Shown here: one piece after another, positions 49,120 to 60,948 of the stretch
Layout of the letters: each line of letters opens with the position of its first letter
Position numbering within the stretch: position 1 is the stretch's first letter
From: Mucidula mucida
Lineage: Eukaryota > Basidiomycota > Agaricomycetes > Agaricales > Physalacriaceae
Length of the DNA stretch: 64,000 bases
Direction: 5' to 3'
Assembly: GCA_015501055.1 (NCBI GenBank)
Contig: JADNYV010000001.1
Location: 868,001-932,000, forward strand
Made by a program: the position numbers and the translations under genes
Notes under the pieces: generated by a model
What the model saw: the letters and a program-made list of their open reading frames with translations, nothing else
Database searches by the model: none
Told to the model about the DNA's origin: nothing

Positions 49120-51007
49120 ATGTCGCCTCTGCCGCCGTCTCCCGTTTCCACGACCTCTCCCGTCCCCGATAGCGACGGCCAGTCTCACAGATGTCTCTGG
49201 CAGGACTGCACCCAGTCCTTTTCCGACCCAGAGGTCCTTTACAACCATCTCTGCAACGACCACATCGGCCGCAAGAGCACCAACAATCTCTGCCTTACTT
49301 GCAAATGGAAGGACTGCGGCACCTCTTGTGCTAAGCGTGATCACATAACCAGCCATCTGAGGGGTACGTCGCCTGCCTCTCGCTGTCTCTGTCGTTTAAC
49401 ATTGTTCCAGTTCATACACCGCTAAAGCCGCACGCATGTGAGGTCAGCATCCATGGTACACCATAATTCTACATTGGGCTTATCCATAAACAGATCTGCC
49501 AAAAGTCGTTCAAGCGGCCGCAGGATCTCAAGAAACATGAAAAGATACACACTGAAGAGCATCACGCCCAACACAAACATTCGAAAGCCATCACCGTCGT
49601 CGATCCCGCGTATGTCACACGTGTACGCGGTGAAGAGCAGAAGAGGGGTCCCGTCAAGGTCCCCCGCTCGGCTTCACATTCCTCGTCTTCTACCTCTGAC
49701 GGTATGTAGTTTCTCTCTTACTTGTCCCCATCTGATGCGCAGTAGCCTCTCACTTTGGATTGCTCCCCACTCCTTCCCCCGAGCTTCCCCATCAAGTAGT
49801 CCATCATCCTTCTCCTCCGGAGGAGTTGCTGCTGCATCAACAGCTTCCCTCATGGGAGGTTCTCCGAACCGACGATGCTCCAGTTTCCGCCGGATCAAAG
49901 CGCTCCCATGATTACAGCGTCGACGATTTCTTTACCGACATGAAGAAACGTCGTGTCACGCCCTCTTACGACAGCCGCATGGCTGAACGTCTGAATAATC
50001 TTGCCTACTCGTACCAGCAAAATCCTGCAAACTTTAATCCACGATCCGTCTCATTGGATATACGCACTCCAGAAGAGCTCGCAGCTGTCAACGAGTTTCT
50101 CGTAACTCTCGGGCGAAATGTAGCTGTCCGACCAACCGGTCACAACGCTCCTCCCACAACTTCATTCCCTCCTGACTACTTTGATCCTGTTGGTCTCTCC
50201 CAACTCGGTCTTGCCGGTATGCCTGGTTTGCCCAATGGGCCTACTCATTTCTCTTCAGAACCCGTTCCATTCCCTCATTCCCCATCCCAGCAGTTCAACG
50301 TTGGTGTCTATCCTCCGAGGTATGGCAATGGTGCTTCCATGTACCCGTCACCTCCAGACGTCTATCCTGCTCCTGAATTTACGCACGCACGTCGCTCGTC
50401 TGTGCCGACCCACAAATTCATGTCCGGTCCGGGCGGTTATCCGCCTCACTACCACCATGGACCGGATTCTCCTCATTCTTCGACGCCACCTCTCGATTCC
50501 TTTGATTACATTCGTGCCTCTCGTGGGCCTCCTCCGGCTGCAACAATTCGCCGGTCGAGTACATGAACAAGGCTATGCGACCAATGGTACCGTTGAAAAG
50601 CGTACCTCGTTCTCCCTCGCAGTCGGGTTCTCCTCCTCCTGCTGACAAGAGTGACGTCAGACCCGTCTCGCCAACCCCAACAGAGAAATCGTCAAGCCTC
50701 TATCCGCTTCTCACTAATGGCGATGCTCAATACAAACTACCGCCACTATACGCAGTTCGCCTAGTCCGCCACCAAAGGGCGGTGACAAGAAGACGCTTCC
50801 TGGTATTCATGAGCTTGCGTCGGATATTGGGAGGATGAGCTTGCGCCGAAGAGCGATGAGGAGCGCCACGCGGAGCTTATCCGCGATTTGTTGGTAGGTA
50901 TCAACGAGGACTTTAAACGGCGGTATGGTACGCCGAAGCCTAAACCGCTTGCACGAAAGGTGTTGGATAGGATCGAAACGCCGGACGTCGAGATGGTTGC
51001 TGTCTGA
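49120..51007 (+). CDS. pacC: pH-response transcription factor PacC/Rim101
   Basis: C2H2 regulator that controls alkaline-induced genes. The start [20 protein letters not shown] is preferred; an in-frame ATG at 49036 would add 28 residues. Three zinc fingers follow: [20 protein letters not shown] with [27 protein letters not shown] with [10 protein letters not shown], and [20 protein letters not shown]. The GRKSTNN and KRDHITSH phrases are diagnostic of PacC. Two introns cut the finger region (near 49362-49410 and 49441-49493). The remainder is Pro/Ser/His-rich with an early basic patch (DMKKRRV). The 3' part needs single bases restored near 50562, 50753 and 50833, giving the end [20 protein letters not shown] ... 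[13 protein letters not shown] (stop 51005-51007). The proteolytic activation known for PacC was not traced to a site here. Confidence 0.92.
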
Positions 51008-52923
51008 TTCTCTTTCTTTCAACCTTGTATTTTTGGTGCGCAAGGACGCTTTTGTACTTGTTACTTACTCTCTGTCCTCTTACCTTACTGCATTCGTATG
51101 TTATACACTACTGAACTGGAACTCAAGTTTTTTCTTTCGTCCGGGTAACCAGGTGTCCATATGAGTACACAAAGATCTTCTTAATTTGGCTTGGCAGTGA
51201 GAACAGTGATCTTGTCGGATAATTTGGGCTACGAGGCTCCGTGTCCTCGTCGGGCTAAGCAAAATATCGTGCAAAGCAACCCCGTTACGCCGTTCTAACA
51301 CCATGGAACACTGTTGGGACTGCTTTCACTGCTTTGGAGCGCTGTTCGGAAGGCTTGGCGTCGAACGGCGAGTAATGCGCATTAAATCATGAGTCACCAT
51401 CGTACTTGTCCAACTCATCCAGAAAACCTCTCCGTATGCAACTCATCGAGGCCTTCACATTGTGGGGCCCTGGCAGGAGTTTCTCTCGCCCGCTTAACTC
51501 AGTTTGTAGATAACAAGTACACGGTGAGATGCACGTTTCGTCGGCTGACTAGTTCGCGATGCTTACTGCGTGTAAATCTCAATGGAGCGCCGTCGGACGC
51601 CCTTTGAGTCACGGAAGGTGAGTTTAATTCAAGTTCGCTGAACGACGGACTAAATTTGAGAGACTTCGTTATCAGGCCTGTGAGAGCACGTCAAGATCCA
51701 CTGGATTTTATGGTTGGTATCCGCTATTTCCGTCTCGGTTCTAATGTGACATGACTCCTGTTACCGTTGGACACCAGAAATCCAAGGCAAGCACCCATTT
51801 CCACAGCGACGCGCAACTAACGCGTTGTCTAGAGCGTGAGTGTAGCATATGCTTGTGGTCAATTACTGAATACTACTAATAGACCAACAGACCGCCGGTC
51901 CGCGCGGAGCATTCTTTAACCCCTACCTCAGGATTGGGATATTTCGGCCCACACTTTGTTTATCGTCTGCCCCATAGAGGTGCTTGCTTCTCATATGGGA
52001 CGCTTCGGAGCAGAGTCTTTCACGGCGACCTTTCCGTGAGATATACTGAGTGAGCGCTTTGATTTCTCTCTCTCTCCCCAATATAGATCGAATGGTCGAG
52101 AATGAAGACGACACCGGTGAAATGCCAGTGGATCTTACTTTGAGCTTCCCCACGGGGTTCCGACTTCAACGCCGTGCCGCTAGAATGAAGTACCTGATTG
52201 AATTTCGACCTGGATCAGGCTACAAGGATACCGCGACCTCGCAGTTCACACACTCGCGGTTCGAGTCTCGAGGTCCTCCTTCCCTGTCGACTTGTTCGAC
52301 TACAACGTCCGTGCTGGAATCGGGACTCTGTACTGACGTTCCGCCACCCCAGAACTATTCTCGGTGGACTCTACAGGCCTTGAGGTTGAATGAGAGCTAT
52401 GAGAACTGTTCACATGCAGGATTGAGACGCATCTAGCTCTTCGATGACGCTGTCCAATTGATTATTGATATAATTATCAATGAACTTCACGTTAACTGTC
52501 CTTCGTAAAGATGAAAGAACGTTCCCCAAGCTCTTTCCTTCCGGAGACTGCAGACCGCCTAGCCCTCCGGCAGCGCAGTCTCCGTGTTTGTCATGAGATG
52601 TAGAGCTTGAGTGATTAGAGAACATGTACCGCGTTATCGAAGACCCTATCTTCAGTGAGAACGCTTACGAATTCTCCCAGGGAAGACGCTAGTATACCCA
52701 CCAAAGTTGCAGAATACAGAAATAGCCTAGCTATATATGTCTCGACTGTCCTCCTGAGAACGCGTTCAACGCGTCATTAACCGGTCAACTAGGTCATGTG
52801 ATGGTGACTAGTTCTGGAAAAACCTTCCTAGTTAAACGTAAGCGTAGAATATAGAGCGCTCGGTACAGATGCGATATAAGAGTACATGTATGCGGCGTAA
52901 GTAATAAGTACATCGACAGGCTC
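51008..52923. other. Gene-poor region between pacC and TAF1
   Basis: About 1.9 kb. A plus-strand frame at 52050-52436 (128 residues) has no recognisable family and no supporting exon structure. The rest holds short frames only. The stretch covers the 3' flanks of both convergent genes. Confidence 0.4.
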
Positions 52924-55900
52924 TCAAGATTTCTTCAATGTCAACTTAAGCTTAGGCTTGGGAGGCGCTTCTTCTGCTGTCGTGCTCGCAGCCAAAGGAG
53001 AAGGAGCGAAAGGTGCGGCAGAAGGTCCACGGTTGAATCCGATGTTGGCAGCGTTGGCCGTGGCTGGAGGGGGGCTCGTAGCAGAAGATGTAGAGGCTAC
53101 CGGCGCAGCGCCACTGTTGAATTCGGCCCAACGAGGACATTTCCGGTTGGTTTCTGTTACATTCTGGTTCAAGAAATACAAAAAAGGGTGAAATATCCGA
53201 CTCACTCATATGGCCCATTTGACCGCAATGGCCACACCGCCTTGTCGTATCAGGTTTCATTGGACGATCTAGCGTCATCGGAACTCCACCTTCTTTGACA
53301 ATCTTGGCATTCTTTCTATGGAGACGACGCTCTTGATTCTTCTTCATCCTGGCGATCTCTCTTCAAGTCTAAGAAATAGTCTTTAGTGTAAACGTATCGT
53401 ATAAGGCCACGAAGGGGACTACAAACCGTTTCCTCGCTCGCTTATCCTTATCAGCATCACCAGTAGGTGCAAGACTGTCCGCAAGCGTATTCTCTTCCTC
53501 CATCAGCTGTTTGTGACGTACATATGCACGGATAACTGCTGGATCACGAATAATTTCAGTCTGCCATTCGCCATCCATAAACCGTTTGATGCGAAGAACG
53601 CGACGACCGCCGCCGTCTGGTCCAACGCTCTCCCGCTCCACCGACGTAGTGCGACTAGCAGCAGGAGCGGGTGACATAGGTGTGGGCGGCACGGAGAACT
53701 GATGGCCTGGCATTCCCGGTCCTGGATAGTATGTCTGCACCGCCATGGGATTCATCTGCGCCTCCCTTTGCTGCTGCTGCTGCAACAAGCGTTTCCCGCC
53801 TCTCTATCGCTACGTTCATCCTCCTCCGTCAAAATCGGCTCATCCTTCCGACTAAGCGAGTCAAATGCGCCTTCCAGATTCGCTCGATTTCGGACTTGTA
53901 GATAACCTGCTGTTCCGCGACGTTGTAACGATGGGCAGATTTGGGACGGTTTTCGGCCTCCGCCATTTTCTGCTCGAAATCCTCCCCAGCCTTTACGAAA
54001 ATCTCCTTCATGGAGATACGAATGAAACTGAAAGCCTCTCCGCGCCCACTTGGATCACCCTCCCCATGTAGCCGGAGCATAGCTTTGGCTTGCGTCGCAA
54101 GAAGGAAATTCTTCGTCGTGATCCAAGGCGCTAGCTGCTGTTCAACCGACAGATTCGACTCATCCCCATCGGCAGACTCCGCGGTCTGACTATAACCAGA
54201 GTCTTGCAAATGCCGTTGACCGACCTGCATGCCCTCTGTAAGCACTACCTGCTCTGGCCCAACCATCTTCAGCATCTCTGCATCACTTGGTATGGTCAAG
54301 TTGGGTTTGAGACGCCAAAAGCCTTGGTGCGGTCCACGCCGATGGTACTCCATGAATTCCTGCAGTCAAGGTTAACTTGGATGAAAGGCGCACATCAATG
54401 CGAACCTTTAGACGTTGCCTCATTTGAAGTTCATTTTGGTCGGGGAAGTACTTCATCAAGCGAGATATCTTGAGTCGTTCACCTTGACTCTTGCGAAGGA
54501 GTTTGAAGGCAATGATCTGGAGACGATACTTGATCGTGTTGGTGATTTTACGCGAGTGAGGTCCCGGAACCTCAGTGACTGGGTATGTTTGTCCAACAAC
54601 AAAAAGGTTTTTGATTTCTCGAATGAAGTATTTCACGTCATTTTTGACGGTGTGCCGTATGATGAGGAAATCGGTCGGATAGGGTTTGTGTCGGAAAAGC
54701 GGTGCGCGAATAAGGTTGTTGTACAATGCAGGCATGGTTTGACCGGGATAGACGTAGCCAAATTTCATGAACGGAGAGTCATCTTGAGGTTCCAAAACGA
54801 AGGGTACGCCAAGATCGAACTATATGCATTGAGAGCAGGCCAGGTATGTTAAAGACAAGACTGACCTTGGGAACATGATCGTCCTTCTCATCTTTCTTCC
54901 TATAATAGTTGACAAGCGCACTACCCATGCCAAAGTTCGAGATGATTGGAGGGTGTTCTTCTGAAAATTCCCATAGGACGAAGTTACTGGTATCCCTCAA
55001 ACTGAGGTCGCTGGTACTATGAAGGCCTTCGCCTACATTGCCACCTTTCCCCAACCTTCTACCGGCTTTGTCCTTCTTCTTTTTTGCAGTCCGAACTTTG
55101 CTGAATCGCAGTTCAATATTCGAGGGGAATTGAAGCGCGGGACGATGGAAAGAACGGGCTTCTGTTTTGGACAAGCGAGTTTTGTACTGTAGAGAATGAG
55201 TAGCCAAGACATAAAGGATGACTGATCACTCACGAAGGGTAACTGTAATTTCTGCGCAGGATAAGCGTGTTCCACAGACAACTGTCCAAAGGTCTGGCGC
55301 ACACGGTGACGAGTGTCTTTAGAAATCTCGTAGAAGTGATCATTGGAAAGATTGAATTTGTCGCGGACACCAGCGTCTGTCCTAAACCGCTTGCGAGGTC
55401 TAGCCATTTCAGCTTAAAATTCAAGTCAACACAGCGAAGATCATCAGATTCAGGTTCTCACTGGTTTTGTCTTCGGGAACAACATCATCCTCGTGGTTGA
55501 ATTCAAGCTGCGTGAAATCGCGAAAAGGAGCATCTGGACTCCAGATGATACTCTGAGTCCATGCACCTGATTCCAATGCTTTATTGGCAGGTGTCGTAAG
55601 ATTGTTTTCAGGAGGGGCCGCCTTGACGCCAAAGATGTTCTCTGCGTCGTAGACGATTTGGTCCTCCCAATTCGAAAGGAGCACCAAGTCGAAGCTACGA
55701 TCATCCAGTGGGAGAGAGATTGGAACTTCTGTTTGGTCTCGTTCCTACTATGATCAATACCAGTCAGTAGGGGCGGGGAAATGCATACCTCGAGGGCCTT
55801 GCGAAGATCCACTTCGACACTGCCCGCAGAAACAACGGCCGCGACGCGTTTGCTCTCGACTTGCCGTTTAGTATCACCGACTATTGACTCGAGGAAATTT

Positions 55901-56432
55901 CTGGGAACTTCTTTACGCCTCGGATACACAGATTCGACTGCAACACATTTTTATTAAGAGTACTGGAGCGTGGCCACCACGACTCACTGTGGAATGGGCG
56001 CTTGCCGAGACGCGATTTGGTTACAGTGACACCCTTGAACAACTCGCTGAAATCGAGTATCTTGTCCTTTTCAAAAGCCGGGAAACGCTCATAGACGCTC
56101 CTTGGACGGGGTACCATCCTTCTGACAACGCGAACACGCCTCTGCTTCTGCTTCATCTTGGGAGAATGTGACTCTGTCTTTACGATGTCGTCCACCTCGT
56201 TCTCCATCTCCCGGTCAATCTGAGCCTCCCAATCCTCTCCCTGGTCATTTCCAATAGCTTCATCGTCGAAATTGTCGTTGTAGATCTGTCCCGCATTGAG
56301 ACTGGGAACACCAGATATACCGAGCTGGTTGGAGAGGCTAGCGCCGCTGGGGAGCGAAAGCCCATCGAGTATGTGGTTCAAGGAGAAACCAGTGAGCGCC
56401 GAAATGGCATCGGCCTCGTCCTTGTTCGCCAT
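52924..56432 (-). CDS. taf1: TFIID subunit 1 (TAF1), form without bromodomains
   Basis: Largest scaffold subunit of TFIID. The start MANKDEADAISALTGFSLNH leads to an acidic N terminus (EDWEAQIDREMENEVDDIVK). The DUF3591 core includes SRLGKRPFHS, FNLSNDHFYEISKDTRHRVR, NFVLWEFSEEHPPIISNFGM, GSALVNYYRK, PFMKFGYVYPGQTMPALYNN and a winged-helix part (RQIIAFKLLRK-like, ISRLMKYFPDQNELQMRQRL). Then ITTKNFLLATQAKAMLRLHG, GRRVLRIKRFMDGEWQTEII, and a C-terminal zinc knuckle CGHCGQMGHMKTNRKC (C-x2-C-x4-H-x6-C), which crosses an intron at about 53155-53211. The tail ends KPKLKLTLKKS. There is no bromodomain before the stop, as in yeast TAF1. About nine introns; no frame damage noticed. Confidence 0.93.
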
Positions 56433-56554
56433 CGAGGGAGGCGGGCGTTTGAATCATTCCGTTCCCTTATATACCTAAACCGGAAGCTCTTGACAAACAA
56501 GGAATAACAACGCGCCTCTACGTTCTCCTGAGCTCCTCCTTCATCAGCACGACG
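56433..56554. promoter_or_regulatory. Bidirectional promoter between TAF1 and the PA28 gene
   Basis: 122 bp between divergent start codons. A TTATATACC-type element (about 56465) lies in the TAF1-proximal half. No additional gene fits. Confidence 0.45.
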
Positions 56555-57724
56555 ATGGAAACCGAACTCGCTAAAAAGATTGAGGTCATTTTCTACTAAT
56601 ATTGCTCTGTTTAGTACTTATATTATTCAAGGCATTCCGTGCAGAGGTCTCCCAGAAGGCTGAACATATCGTTTTCAATGTTTTCCCTTCCAAAGTGCGT
56701 CATCCATCCTCGTCTTCGGGGTACATTATTCTCATCCTGCTCCAGATAATGTACGTTCGTCGCACATATCTCATCAACTCGGTCTCTTATCTATCGCAGA
56801 GAACTTCAAGAGCTGATCACTTCCACTGCGTCGTCGAATTCGCCTTTCCACCCCTCGAACATATCCTTAACAGACGCCTCCGTCTACTCCCCATCCCAGC
56901 CAAACTCTGACGAACCAGCCACCAGGAAGCGTCGTCTCGACAACGGCGTGGACGAACAAGGCGCGCGGTTCACTGGCAAGGTGGCCTCCAACAAGCACAT
57001 CTCTGGCCTACACGATACTGTAAAACGAGAGTGCGAACAGTTAGCTACCAATGTGGTACGTCCCAACTCGCTATCTGACGATGTCGTTCTGAATGGCTTC
57101 TCAGGATGCCGTGAAAGTGTGGATTACCTTGACGATGCCCAAGTGAAGCGATTCTCCTTTCTACCCTCGATAAACGGTCTAACTCTTTTTCCAGAATTGA
57201 AGAGCAAGTCAGTCTTTCCTGACATCATCTTCATATCTGACCGCATCGCTCAACAGCGGAGATAATTTCGGAGTGCAAGTTCAAGAAGGTTCGTCAGGCA
57301 TTTACATGTCCGGTGTGCAACTAACGACCTGTTGGTAGAATGCCTTTCTGAGCTGCATCGTGCTCAAGAAAGCGCTTACAATATTCGCGACGTAGCACGT
57401 CAGGACTACATCACAAGAGCCAAGCTGTGTTCGAAACTCCTCAAGTATCCCAACGTCGAGGACTACATCGTACGACCGCCATTGGCACATTGTACTGTTA
57501 CTCACTCGTTTTTGGCAGATCGCCCTGAAAGAACATGATGAAAAGCAGCTGTTTTACGGACGACAGCATATTGTTGATGTTCGTAACCTTTACGCCTCTC
57601 TGATGGATCTCCTTCAGAAGAACATCTCGAAGGTACGATTCTATTCAAAACGACAGTGTCTCGTTCTGACAGAATATCTCAGATTCGGTCGCCGAAGGCC
57701 AATAATAGTGGCGGTATGTACTAG
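56555..57724 (+). CDS. Proteasome activator PA28/REG family subunit
   Basis: Ring-forming activator that caps the 20S proteasome without ATP. The start METELAKKIE joins AFRAEVSQKAEHIVFNVFPS, then K-I-I-ELQELI, ATRKRRLDNGVDEQG, DAVKVWITLTMPK, IEDGDNFGVQVQEE (the activation-loop region), DYITRAKLCSKLLKYPNVED and the C-terminal SPKANNSGGMY. RRLD, the NFGVxVQEE loop and the terminal Tyr are family hallmarks, closest to REG-gamma. Length is about 240 residues, as usual. The gene has eight introns in under 1.2 kb, with exons of only 5 nt (56746-56750) and 9 nt (57195-57203), and a GC-AG intron. Budding yeast lacks this family. It diverges from TAF1. Confidence 0.92.
56746..56750 (+). other. 5-nt microexon in the PA28 gene
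   Basis: The exon ATAAT lies between introns 56695-56745 (gtgcgt...ctccag) and 56751-56799 (gtacgt...tcgcag). AAA | ATA-AT | A-GAA gives Lys-Ile-Ile-Glu, matching the Lys-Leu-Leu-Glu-Leu position in animal REG-gamma. Skipping it shifts the frame. Confidence 0.8.
57195..57203 (+). other. 9-nt microexon in the PA28 gene
   Basis: The exon AATTGAAGA follows intron 57143-57194 (gtgaag...ttccag) and precedes a GC-AG intron. It supplies the last base of Lys plus Ile, Glu and two bases of Asp in the conserved P-K-I-E-D-G segment. Confidence 0.75.
57204..57256 (+). other. GC-AG intron in the PA28 gene
   Basis: GA|GCAAGTCAGT ... CAACAG, 53 nt. The donor GCAAGT is the usual GC-type consensus. Splicing here alone restores I-E-D-G-D-N-F-G in frame; the nearby GTCAGT donor puts the next exon out of frame. 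Confidence 0.75.
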
Positions 57725-57820
57725 ACGCGTCGCAACAAGAGAAACACATGTATTTGGACCAGTAGGTAGCGTACGTAAATTAATAGCAGATTTCTGTGTA
57801 CATTTTGGTTTGAAGATAAT

Positions 57821-58663
57821 CTAGATACGGCGAATAGCGAATAGTAGGAGGAGAGCAAGATATGGCAAAAACGAACGTCGATCAAGGGAGTAGTAGCGGG
57901 CAAGGAACATAGGGCCTAGTTGGTGCGAGCCATCCTCAGCCGGCGAGTTATTCGAAGCGGGAAGTGCTGCAATATGTCAGAAAGGGACCATACATAGTCG
58001 ACTGAGGAAACGTACAGTCAAATATGTGGCCAGCCGGCGCAGACGATGAGGACGACGATTGTTGGGCTGAGGCTCTGGAACCTCTACATGTTCTGGCTTA
58101 CAACTCAGGATGAATACAACTTGTATCAATGTAGCCTCTATTACTCACCTCGTCCCAGTCGAACACGACGCGTACTGCGCGAAGCTGTTGCGGCTCAACG
58201 GGCTCTTGCTGCGAACATGAGTACAGCCGGAAATATACACTTCTGCTGCACACCTCGTTCCAGTTGAACACGGCCCGTTCATACAGAGGCGGGGGTGTCC
58301 CCCAATCTACCTGCTCATTGTGTTTGATCGTGCGCTGGTTGTGATGGATGAGCATGACGCCGAAAGCCAGCAAATGCATTCAGACCATCAAAGGGTGCGT
58401 AGCGGCATAGGCATGTGCATAGGGATGGTGCACACGGCGCCATAAGACACTGGAACGCGCCGTTTCCGGAACAATGATCGTAGAGGTAGGTATATGGACG
58501 ATGATGGTAGCGAGTTGAGAGAGCGAGCGAAATTTCGGGTGGAGGGGCTGGCGATCAGGAGGCATAGCAGAGAAAAAAAGCAGTGAACGAATGTGCGGGG
58601 AAGAAAGGGATGGCGTAGGGCAGAAAGGAAATTTTTAGAGTTTTTATAATGGAGCGGCAACAT
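57821..58663 (-). CDS. Possible intron-rich gene with a C-terminal membrane segment, unrecognised
   Basis: On the minus strand two similar pieces, YERAVFNWNE and VRVVFDWDE, each end exactly at a GAG|GTGnG donor. Further splice-like signals lead to ASNNSPAEDGSHQLGPMFLA, then RRSFLPYLALLLLFAIRRI and a stop at 57821-57823. The last segment is hydrophobic enough to be a membrane anchor. An N-terminal hydrophobic frame (FVHCFFSLLCLLIASPS, near 58600) could be a signal sequence. I could not build one consistent frame through every join, so this is a suggestion, not a model. It would converge on the PA28 gene with 97 bp between stops. Confidence 0.3.
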
Positions 58664-60948
58664 CGTAAAGGTTATCTAGAACGAGTTAGGCCGCTTCCGA
58701 CTTTGGGGTCAGCATCCTGGGATGCCAAATGAGGAAGCCAACATACTGGCAAAGCCCTGTCTCTTTCACACACACACACACCACCGTGACATACAGCCTC
58801 TTCCGATGAAGATCGCTGTGGAATGAACGATGCTAAAAGGACAAAGAACCGTCCTTATCTTGGAAAATGTGCATCTACACGAGTCACGGCGCGGCGCGTA
58901 TCACCAGGGACAATTCAGCGGGGATCCAGTTGATTGGCTGGCCAATCTCGAGCGCTCGGCGGACTGCGACGTTCGTAATGGCATGGCGGAGCGTTCCCAC
59001 TAGCTCCACGGCGTCCAGACATTGTATCCTCCGAATCATCGTATCCTTGGCTTGCTCTTGTCCCAGCACAATTTTATTTTACGATTTCCGATGCATCTGC
59101 TTCCCCGGAGGCAAAGGCGAATGCGATCGGGACCGCAGTCACGTGCCAGGCGCAAATTACTGTCACGCGAATGACTCGTGAGTGATTGCGTATCGCGTCA
59201 AACAAACAATGGCACTCACCTTGCATCCACCATCATGAATCAGAAGCGTGGCTTGAACCAAATTATCGCCCTCGCACTACCACAGAGGTATGGCATGTCG
59301 AGTCTCAACGGATATCAAGACTTTTCATCAAGACCAACAACGCAACTTGAAGAACGCCACACTTGCAAGAAACCTCAAGCACTCCACTTGAAACACCTGT
59401 TCAAGACATCAATACGTCCTCAAGCAGCTCTAAAGAAGACTTGCCTGATAATGAAAGCTCAAAGACCCTCAAGAAGACATCAACGTTCTACTCGGCTGTC
59501 AGTTTCGCTCCTCTGCGTCGACCTCTGCAACAGTGCTGTCCTTCCCTTCGAATTGTCCAAGATGAAAGATGCCATATAGGAAAACTCTTGGAGATGTCTC
59601 TCGTATTTCTTTGTCGTCCATCCTTGGCGCAATTTATCGGTGAGGCTTATCCACATATCTGTGTCTAAGACGAATCCTGTAAGTCCGAATCATACGTCCC
59701 CTGGTAGGGAGCATGGTATAGGATGGATTGGCTACTCCGTCAGACGCCCAATGGCGTATCCAAGGCATCGTCGATTGTTCAGGTCTCGGGATGCCCTGAA
59801 AACCTCGTCTCCTCGACGCTGCGAGACGGCCTGCCCCTTTCTGGAGACAGCATTGTGGCAATGGACGAGTGTTCTCGAGTGTGCGGTGGTACCAAAGATG
59901 ATGGGGGGAGTGAGAAAGGTGAGAAATTCAAATATCACAATTTTAGCCTCCGCTTGCCAAATATTGAGGTAGTGACGCCCGGCGCCTCCGTTCATCAGTC
60001 CTTTGTAGCCCCGCGGCTCGTCCTTTTAAGCCTCAAAGCTGGAGGAACGCTGCTCGGCTTGTCAAGAATTTATTTGTCTGCGTAAAGCCAAAAGCCGGGA
60101 CTTGAACGTCCGTTTAGTCGTTGGGAACAATTGCCAAATCGTTTTCATGGCCCCTCCGGATTGCACGGACGTGACACCGGATTTTTACAACGGTTGGATT
60201 AAATTGTGGACCACCATTTAGCTTTCTGCACCTTTGGCCTACAAGCGGACCTTCAGAGACCTCAAGAGATCGATAATCCAAGCCCAAGGGCGCATATCAC
60301 CTCCGCCGACCCATATTCACACTTTCCGAGACGATACACAGCCGTCTCCAAGGTCGGCGCAGATGTTTCCTCTCCTCCATCCACCATGGGCCGTATCCCT
60401 CATCGTCGACTCACAAATGGTCTTCAACTCAGTGCAGCTCCAACATTTGCTCAGCAGTCCCTCCTACGATGTCAAGATCTTTGCTGGAACAACTTCAAAG
60501 TTCTAGCTTTCAAATTCCGCCTAGAAGATCCCTCGGTGCCTTCAATTAGTTTCTGTGCGCCTTCTCCCTTCTACTAGCATTCAACTCGTCTAGACCACAC
60601 ATTCCTCGAGATTCTGGTGGATTTCATCGGTATGTCCTTGTCCGATTCTATGTACTCGTTGTACGCTTCTCTATATTCAACAGTACCTTCCTTGAACCAA
60701 CTTCCTGCATTTGAGCATCACTCTATTCACTATAACTATTCCGCTGTATTCCTTGACTCCCATGATCCAAAGGAGGCAATTGAATCTGAAAACGTCGAAG
60801 TTCTGATATTGTACGTACTTGTAAGATAGTTCTAGTAGAAGAATATATAAGATGGAAAGTCGAAACGCAAGGAGCTCCCAATGTAAAAGAATAAATATCA
60901 ATTAAAAGAATAAACAACGAACGTCTCGAATACACTAGCGACTGTCCT
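58664..60948. other. Gene-poor region
   Basis: About 2.3 kb with short frames on both strands. The least noise-like are a minus-strand stretch at 58884-59069 (LGQEQAKDTMIRRIQCLDAV...) and two overlapping plus-strand frames at 60206-60577. None has a family I recognise or clear exon partners. Confidence 0.4.
58766..58782. repeat. Short (CA)n microsatellite
   Basis: An uninterrupted run of about eight CA units between CTCTTT and CCACCGTG, in non-coding sequence. Confidence 0.8.

Noticed and set aside
52050..52436. 128-residue open frame as a gene
   Set aside because: No family, no exon partners, and composition like random translation. Kept only as part of the gene-poor region.
52924..53350. 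Bromodomain at the C terminus of TAF1
   Set aside because: After the zinc knuckle only a Pro/Ala-rich tail of about 70 residues remains before the stop.
60090..60125. tRNA-like T-arm on the minus strand (GTTCAAGTCC)
   Set aside because: The stem does not pair cleanly and no acceptor, D-arm or anticodon stem fits around it.
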